A stretch of 64,000 nucleotides of DNA from Halichoerus grypus (taxonomy: Eukaryota > Chordata > Mammalia > Carnivora > Phocidae). Positions 57,710-64,000 of the stretch are shown piece by piece. The stretch covers positions 71,970,283 through 72,034,282 of the forward strand of contig NC_135719.1 of NCBI RefSeq assembly GCF_964656455.1, read 5' to 3'. The notes beneath the pieces were generated by a model. That model was not told the DNA's origin and made no database searches. It was given only the letters and a program-made list of their open reading frames with translations. Each line of letters starts with the position of its first letter. Position 1 is the first letter of the stretch. A program made the position numbers and the translations under genes.

Positions 57710-58439
57710 ACATTTGATATTTTCTAATAGCACATATAGTTCAGTGGGAAAAATAATAATTACTTATTTCCCACTGAGAATATATCCCCTCCCTTATATA
57801 CCGATAGGAGAGCCCGAAGCCATGGTATGAGAAGTCGTGTTTTCTAAACTCAAGTCCTTCTGTAGCCAGCTAATATTAAAATCTGTAAGGACAGAGTTGA
57901 ATTTAACTTGGTGTCATTTGATATAAAAATTCAGAAGTGACAATGGGCCGTTTGTCCCCTTGGGGCTCTAATTTTTAAATTTGCTTATGTGATTTTTGCT
58001 TTTATTTTAAAAATATAAGCACATTCTGGATTATTTGGATGATTATTTTATTACCTGAGTACTATCATGATATTTCTTTAAGTGCAAGGAGACATTTGAA
58101 CATAAAATCCTTTTGGTTCTCAGTAGTGTTACCTCATCTGTTGCCACATCAGGAGACAGGAACAGAAGTAAATTTAATAAAGGCCAAGTGATTTCACAGT
58201 TGTGAGGTCTTTTAATAGTGGAAAAATGGTTGGATATTTAATCATCACATAACCCAAGGTATGTTTAGTGCCAAACTATAGAGATCCTACAACATAGATG
58301 TTAATTCTGTATCCTAGTTGGAGCAGAAGAGGTTTAATTTCAGTGAAAGAGCATTTTGGTTACATTCAATTAATGTTGTTACTTTGAATTTTGGTGATGA
58401 TATATTTGTAAATTTGTGTATAATTTGTCCTGTTATGAA

Positions 58440-58497
58440 TATGTGTGTGTGTGTGTGTGTGTGCATGCACATGTGTGTGTGCATGTGGGTACTCCAT
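58440..58497. repeat. Compound (GT)n/(GTGCAT) microsatellite
   Basis: About eleven perfect TG units, then gcatgcacatgtgtgtgtgc and atgtgggt. The alternating purine-pyrimidine run includes a self-complementary gcatgc, so it favours Z-DNA. Confidence 0.93.
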
Positions 58498-59102
58498 TCA
58501 GATCAATCCCAGAGGTACTATAGGAGATTATCACAGTGGTCAGTAGGAAAACTGAGCTGGGCACAAGGCAGTTACAGTCAGAATGGTTAGAGCAGGTCTG
58601 TGCTGGTCCATGCAGGACCATTTTGCATAGTAGAGAAAGACATCTCTTGCTGTTGACAGATGCAGAGGCACTTGGCCTGGCCAGCAGGGATTGCCTCTTG
58701 CTCAGGGGTATGTTCCTGTTCCAAGAAAGAAGCAATGAATCTGTAACAATATGTGGGAATATAATCTTTGGGACCTGGTAGCCAATTAAATCTAGAGGCC
58801 AAGGACTACACCCCAACTTCTGGCTTTGGTGACCATTGTTCTTCAAATAATATCTGATTTATTGAATCCTTTGCAACAATTGCAATAATTAGTATTAGCT
58901 TTTGAAAAGCTTTGATGTAGCAAAAAAACCAAAACCAAAAACAAACCAAAAAAACCACAAAAACAACCATGGAAAGACTATTTAAAGAGGGAAACATGGC
59001 AGCAATAGGAATGGACAAGACACCCACTACAAAGTAGAAACCAGAAAGACTTAACCACTTCCTCTTTCCTGTGTTTGAGAATGTGATAGGCGTGAATCCA
59101 TA

Positions 59103-59117
59103 GTGCCCTCTACTGCC
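59103..59117 (-). promoter_or_regulatory. CTCF-like motif
   Basis: On the minus strand this reads ggcagtagagggcac, close to the core of the CTCF consensus (C-A-G-Y-A-G-R-K-G-G-C-R). It lies in unique sequence, not in a SINE. A single motif match is weak evidence of binding. Confidence 0.35.
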
Positions 59118-59354
59118 TCACCATGCGTCTGGGCTAACATGGAACAGTGTGATTTCTTGTCACCTATACCTTTTAATGCCAACTTCCTTGTAGATGGACT
59201 TGGAGCTGTGGTTCTGGCAAGCAGAAGAATGGCTGAGTGGAAGTACAGGGAGAGGCTTTGGTGGGCACAGGGGGATAGGGGAGGGAGACCAAGCAGGACC
59301 TTGGCCTGGTCATCCCTCTCTTCATTTCTCAACAGGCAGATAGAAATATTTATT

Positions 59355-59538
59355 TGGGGCTGCCTGGGTGGCTCAGTCAGTTAAGTGTCTGCCTTTGGCT
59401 CAGGTCATGGTCACAGGGCCCTGGGATCGTGTTGGGTCAGGCTCCATGCTCAGCGGAAGTCTGCTTCTCCCTCATCCTCTACCCCTCCCCCTGCTCGTGT
59501 TCTCTCTTTTTCTTAAATAAATAATCTTTAAAAAAAGA
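59355..59538 (+). repeat. CAN-SINE, slightly short
   Basis: Head ggggctgcctgggtggctca, gtctgcctttggctcaggtc, gtctgcttctccctcatcct, cttaaataaataatctttaa. The CT-rich part is reduced. The flanks share only agaaatat, so a duplication is unclear. Confidence 0.93.
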
Positions 59539-60774
59539 GAAATATAGATTCTGTGCTGGATGCTTCCTATGCCGTGCAAAATCAAGATGACAGGAATATA
59601 AGAGAAGTTAAAGCAATATTCTTCATCTGCTGAGAGCTTATGCTGATGTGGGGAGGTAGAACATACCTGCAGCACAGCAAGAACACTTCAGGATGCAGAC
59701 ACAGACAAATTAGTTTCTTCTGCTGATAATTGGTCTAGATAACCTCACAGTATCTTCTCACTATGAGAATATATCATTCTGTCTGTAGGAGGAGCCTCAA
59801 GTCAAGATGAAATCTGAGTGCAAGCATGGGTTTGTGAGTGCCTGTGTGTGTGTGTGTGAGTGTATTCTGTTACATTAGGGGGTGGTGAATATTAACTTGC
59901 AGAAGTCTTAGAGGAGGATAAATTAGGTCCATATTTTGGAATATGGAGAGGAGAGAACAAGAAATGCTTAGTGGAAAGGAGAGCAAATTCAGAGGCAAGA
60001 ATGAACAGTGAAATTCAAACCTAGCAACAAGAGAGGTTAACAACATTTCCCAGCTGGTGACATATAACTACTCTCTTTTAAGATGTTTCCATGCCAGAAG
60101 TCCAATTACCGAGAGCATGGAGGTGCACTGCCCCTTTAGTGGGACTTCTTAATGTTGAGCCAGGCTTTTGCTTGCTTGAGGCCTGATTACTGTAATACTT
60201 GGTCTAATTCTTTTCATCTTGAGCCCATAGACTTGGGCAAAGCTGAGCAGCTGGTGTGTATTTTTGTTCTCTTGTGATGGTGAGCACTTTAGCTATTAAT
60301 TTTTGAAGCTCAAAAACAAATGGCAATAGCTCTCAACCAATGTCCTGGAGCTCTCAATCAAGTCGAGAGTTTTGTTTGGTTGCATTATAAAGAGATTTAA
60401 GGACAGTTCGCATGGTATCCTTTCCTTATAATTGCTGATGCTAGATACAGTCCTAGAACAAGGTGTAAATTGTTGGAGATGTCCTTGGAGACAGTTTAGT
60501 GATGATATGCCAGGTCTTTAACAGGCTTTGGTGGGATGAGCTTGGTAATAGTTATATAATGTGTGTTTTGTGGCAATGAAAATGCTATAAGGATTGATGA
60601 CTGTATCATAATGGACACACCTTTCAGAGAATGATGTATCTGTCCCTTTGCAGTGTTCATATATATTTAAATGAAGCATACTAATCATCATGGCAATGAC
60701 AAGAATAGCTGTCAGGGATCACATTGCAGCTCTGTTTCAGCCAGTGGGGACACAGAGCAGCATTGTATAAGCAA
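59539..60774. other. Unique sequence with a short GT tract
   Basis: (GT)n lies at 59843-59860. The AT-rich stretch 60100-60560 has no recognised repeat for 460 bases and could be a conserved non-coding element, but sequence alone cannot show that. Confidence 0.4.
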
Positions 60775-60965
60775 GGCTGCGGGCCATGGAAGCAGGTTGC
60801 CTCTTGGCATCTTGCTGAGCAACCTTGGGCAAGTGACTTAACTATTCTCTGAACCTTGATTTCTTAATTATAAAATGGGGGTCCTACTAATGTATACCTA
60901 TTATGCTGGGAATCAATGGAGACAGCATGTGTAAATCACACTCAAGTGTTAGGCATAAAGTTAGT
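60775..60965 (+). repeat. MIR SINE, nearly complete
   Basis: cttgctgagcaaccttgggc, aagtgacttaactattctct, gaaccttgatttcttaatta, taaaatgggggtcctactaa and agtgttaggcataaagt follow the MIR core and 3' part in sense. Confidence 0.8.
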
Positions 60966-61784
60966 GGAATACTGGTTTCTTTATTGTTGTTGGATCTGTT
61001 ACTCTCTTGCACTTTATTTATCTGGAATTTAAAAATGGAAGTAATGCTTCCTGGGAATGTTTTAAAACTTGTAGAACTGAGTTCTTCTTGGAAGACAGAG
61101 TAGAAGGAGTATATCAGAAGAATTAATATGTTTTGATTAGAAACCTAGTACCTAAAGCAGTTACTGCCCCCCTCCCATTTCTGCGGCCCAACACACATTC
61201 CATGTGTGTCCAAGCTTTATTGCTCTACCTCAAGGAACATCTAGTTTAGGAGCCCTCAGACTGATCTGCCTTCACTCTCTTGCCCAGGCCACCACTCCAA
61301 TTCCAAATTCAGTTCCCAAATTTTTAGTCTGTAAATTTGACATAAATCCTTTTAGTAAGAGAGAATCTTTCAGATGCTTTTTGTTGTTGTTATTGATTCC
61401 AGGCTGGAGCCGTAACATGCATCTAAGACCTCCTAATTGAATGAAGGTCAAATCTATGATACTTATCCATGTGGGTCAGACTGCCTAGAGTGAGAATTAT
61501 TCCAGATAATTTAGACCATATGGACATATCCCACTCCTTTAACCTTTGGAGCTCAGCATTCATCTACCTATGAGCAGAGTCTCATCCTCTCCACAGGACA
61601 GCCAACTCTTCTGCCTGCACCTGAGCTGATTTTGACCCATTGCTCATTCTGAATGGTTGAGGAATTTAACTTTATCCTCTGGAAACCTACTTGTGCTGGG
61701 CATCCCTCCTTCTTAGCCCTGGAACACTCAAATGTTAAGATGCCAGAAAGATGAGAAGGAAGCAGCAAAGAGGATTGAGAAGAA
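60966..61784. other. Unique sequence
   Basis: Nothing recognised. (TTG)n near 61380 is short. Confidence 0.4.
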
Positions 61785-61955
61785 TCAACCAGCTGAAGTA
61801 AAACAATAACCTAGGAGACTGTGGTTTCCAGGAGGTCAAGTAAAGAAAGCATTTCAAGAATGAGGAGGGGACCAATGAGATCAAATGCTGTTAGTAGATG
61901 AAGTAGATGAAAACTAAAAATTGATCATTGGATTTGGCAACATTGATTAGGTTAG
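61785..61955 (-). repeat. L2 LINE fragment
   Basis: gtcaagtaaagaaagcattt, caagaatgaggaggggacca, atgagatcaaatgctgttag and aattgatcattggatttggc, aacattgattagg are reverse-complement L2 landmarks. Confidence 0.65.
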
Positions 61956-61961
61956 TTTAGT

Positions 61962-62140
61962 GCATGATTTCAATCCTCTCTTTAATTCTTGTAAAATTTC
62001 TGTGAAGGTAACTCTTGTATTTTTCGAAAACAACCTAAGATTCAGGATATATAACCTGTCCACATTCACACATTTAGAAAGTGGTAGAATTGAGACTTGA
62101 ACCCCAGGTTTTATGACCCTCATTCCCATTATCTCTAATA
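61962..62140 (-). repeat. MIR SINE fragment
   Basis: tttctgtgaaggtaactctt, cctgtccacattcacacatt, tagaaagtggtagaattgag and acttgaaccccaggttttat fit the reverse complement of MIR ('aagtggcagagccgggattcgaacccaggt'). Confidence 0.7.
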
Positions 62141-63692
62141 TCAGCTATTTACATTTTTGATTGACTTTAAATCCTAGGTTTCCTTTTTCCCAGGAAGTCA
62201 CATTTTAAGGCTCATCATACATTGTGGATATAAGATTTTATTCTGTTCTTGTGAATCTTAAGTACTAAAAAATTGGTAGAATAAAGTTTTTAGGAAACCC
62301 CTATTTTATCTCAGAATAAAGCTAGACCTGAGCATGACCACCTTTATCACTCAGCCCTCTGAACACCCTGAATGTTTTGTGGAAAGTAGAATGAGAAGAG
62401 GAAAATGTAAAGAGAGAGAGAGGATTCCTGCATCCTCAAGTGAATCCTTTTCCTGAACACAGCTGGCCTCCCCCGAAGAGACTTCTGAGAAGGTCAATGT
62501 GTATTGGTCATGGTCATTCAGTGTTCTAGGCAACATGACAGGCAGCTAGTAATCTGGGGACTAACAAGTTCGAAGACTCTTAAAGAAACAAGACCTGGGT
62601 ATAGAGTCCAATTTTATTGCTTCAATTTTGCTGTAAGCAAGCACATGTATGAAGACTATATCAAGGTCATCTCAACTCTGTGTACTCTCTCTTTAGCTTA
62701 AGATTTTCCTAAGTATTTTTAAAGAGTAATGTACATGCAAAGGGTTGAACAGTTGTAAGCATTTGTGCGCTATTAAGGTACTAGAATTTAGGCACTAGCA
62801 TCAAGTGGTTCTTTTGCATTTCAATGATTAATACCATAAAAAAGGAACACTCAAATAAAGATATGCCTGTGGCTTTGGAACAATGCAAATAGGACTTCTG
62901 TGATAAGGGACCAATGAGTAGACTGAGAAATGCTGTAGATATTAATTATTTGAGGACAAGAGACGAATAAGAGGGAGATTGATTTGACCAGTTCACTGGT
63001 TTTCATCGCTTTTATCCAACATAGAAATTTCTAATTCTTTGTTTCTCTTACTGAAAAAAAAATTAACAGTTATGTTAGAGATATTGTAATGCTGCAAAAT
63101 GACAGAAACAACAACCTGCATATAATTGGAATATGCATGAAAGTGGATGGCTTCTCATAGATATCAGATTCACAGTAACCCACCAAATAATTTCAGATCG
63201 GATGTCTTCTGCATGCATTTCTTTTGCTTTTCCACAAACTACAAGAGCTAGCTGTCATCATGAGATCCAAACCCGAAAAAAGTCATACTAAAAATTTGCC
63301 ACCATAGGCATCAACAGTAATGTTTAAGATATTCAAGACTGAAAGAATCTCTTAAAATTTAACTTCATTTTGAAACATAAAGTACGGAATTCTAGAATTG
63401 CAAAATGCTAACAAACAGAACTTATTAAAACCCAACATTAATTAAAACAACCCAAGTCATGGGCCAGTTCTAAGTTTTACAGAGCTGTTTTGAATAGTTT
63501 AAAAGCTGAGACTTATGCTAAGTCAACATGCCTGGTCCATCCAGAGCCCTATGAGTGTCCAAGACAGCCACAAAAATGCTGACGAGAGTCCATAGCCTTG
63601 AATTCAGAGCCTCCATGACTGTGCCTATTGTTTGTGAATGTGGTTGGAAACTAGAGCTCAAGCCTCAAAGGCATGAAACCTGCCTGATAAAG
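62141..63692. other. Unique AT-rich sequence
   Basis: I see no gene or repeat family here. Confidence 0.45.
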
Positions 63693-63706
63693 AAAGTAGC
63701 TTTCTA

Positions 63707-63902
63707 GGGGCGCCTGGGTGGCTCAGTCCTTAGGCGTCTGCCTTCGGCTCAGGTCATGATCCCAGGGTCCTGGGATGGAGCCCCCCATCAGGCTCCCTGC
63801 TTGGCGGGAAGCCTGCTTCTCCTTCTCCCACTCCCCCTGCTTGTGTTCCCTCTCTCTCTGTGTCTCTCTCTGTCAAATAAATAAATAAAATCTTAAAAAA
63901 AA
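63707..63902 (+). repeat. CAN-SINE, full length, young
   Basis: Head ggggcgcctgggtggctcag, clean CT-rich body, aaataaataaaatctt and poly(A). The duplication aaagtagctttcta (63693-63706) recurs at about 63903-63915 with one T missing. Confidence 0.96.
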
Positions 63903-64000
63903 AAAGTAGCTTCTATAATGGCAGTGCCCTGAACAGATTCTGGAGGGTTGAAAGGCTCCAGGATATAAAGTTTAAGGATGAATGTTAGGTAGTTAATCTG

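Larger units (their letters stand above)
57726..59353. other. Unique sequence with a GT tract and a CTCF-like site
   Basis: It holds (GT)n at 58440-58497, an A-rich CAAA/CCAAA patch at 58920-58968 and a CTCF-like motif at 59103-59117. Frames of up to 137 codons (58433-58846) run through the GT tract and are not credible genes. Confidence 0.45.

Noticed and set aside
58433..58846. 137-codon minus-strand frame ending in His/Thr repeats
   Set aside because: Its C-terminal part is the translated (GT)n microsatellite, and the rest has no known domain.
63707..63780. tRNA-like sequence at the heads of the CAN-SINEs
   Set aside because: These are tRNA-derived SINE heads with diverged arms, not functional tRNA genes. 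The same sequence recurs 17 times with SINE bodies attached.
1..64000. CRISPR arrays, operons, bacterial promoters, phage or plasmid genes
   Set aside because: The sequence is mammalian nuclear DNA: SINEs, LINEs, LTRs and microsatellites throughout. There are no regularly spaced direct repeats and no dense coding.

Overview
The window is nuclear DNA from a carnivoran mammal, most likely an arctoid caniform (bear, seal, mustelid or relative). The main evidence is 17 copies of the tRNA-derived carnivore SINE (CAN-SINE). Their heads read ggggcgcctgggtggctcag and their tails are CT-rich, ending in AATAAA-type repeats and poly(A). They do not have the body I would expect of a dog-type or cat-type subfamily. 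The L1 3' end at 45682-46462 also looks carnivoran. The species call is inference.

I found no protein-coding gene, rRNA, tRNA gene or CRISPR array. The open reading frames are short (165 codons at most), overlap on both strands, lie partly inside repeats, and resemble no protein family I know. The window reads as intergenic or deep-intronic sequence made of ancient and younger transposons separated by AT-rich unremarkable DNA.

Layout. 0-8 kb: L2 fragments, two CAN-SINEs, a solo MLT1A-type MaLR LTR (5362-5723), and an old L1 3' region (6485-7775), part of which is copied 1.77 kb upstream. 8-14 kb: an MLT1 LTR abutting a minus-strand L1 (9490-11216), a CAN-SINE, an L1 5'/ORF1-region fragment carrying a palindromic hAT-like element, and another CAN-SINE. 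14-30 kb: mostly unique sequence with MIR, L2 and L1 remnants, a (GT)n tract, an almost pure A/T block at 23.2-23.4 kb, a hAT-like relic at 25.9 kb, three CAN-SINEs and a (CCCCT)n tract. 30-41 kb: L2 and MaLR remnants, a run of 21 C, two CAN-SINEs and MIR. 41-48 kb: a long unique block, a 5'-truncated young L1 with target-site duplication, an ERVL-type LTR and a CAN-SINE. 48-64 kb: L2, MIR and MLT1 remnants, a long solo LTR (54.3-55.1 kb), seven CAN-SINEs, two DNA-transposon relics and microsatellites.

The most interesting observations are two local duplicated patches that look like templated copies: 141 bp at 97.9% identity between 5.1 and 6.9 kb, and a perfect 41 bp match between 48.8 kb and the inside of a SINE at 50.3 kb. 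Others are a nested palindromic MITE and several non-B-DNA-prone tracts. I see no evidence of a new biological system. Repeat family names come from recall of consensus sequences, not from a search.
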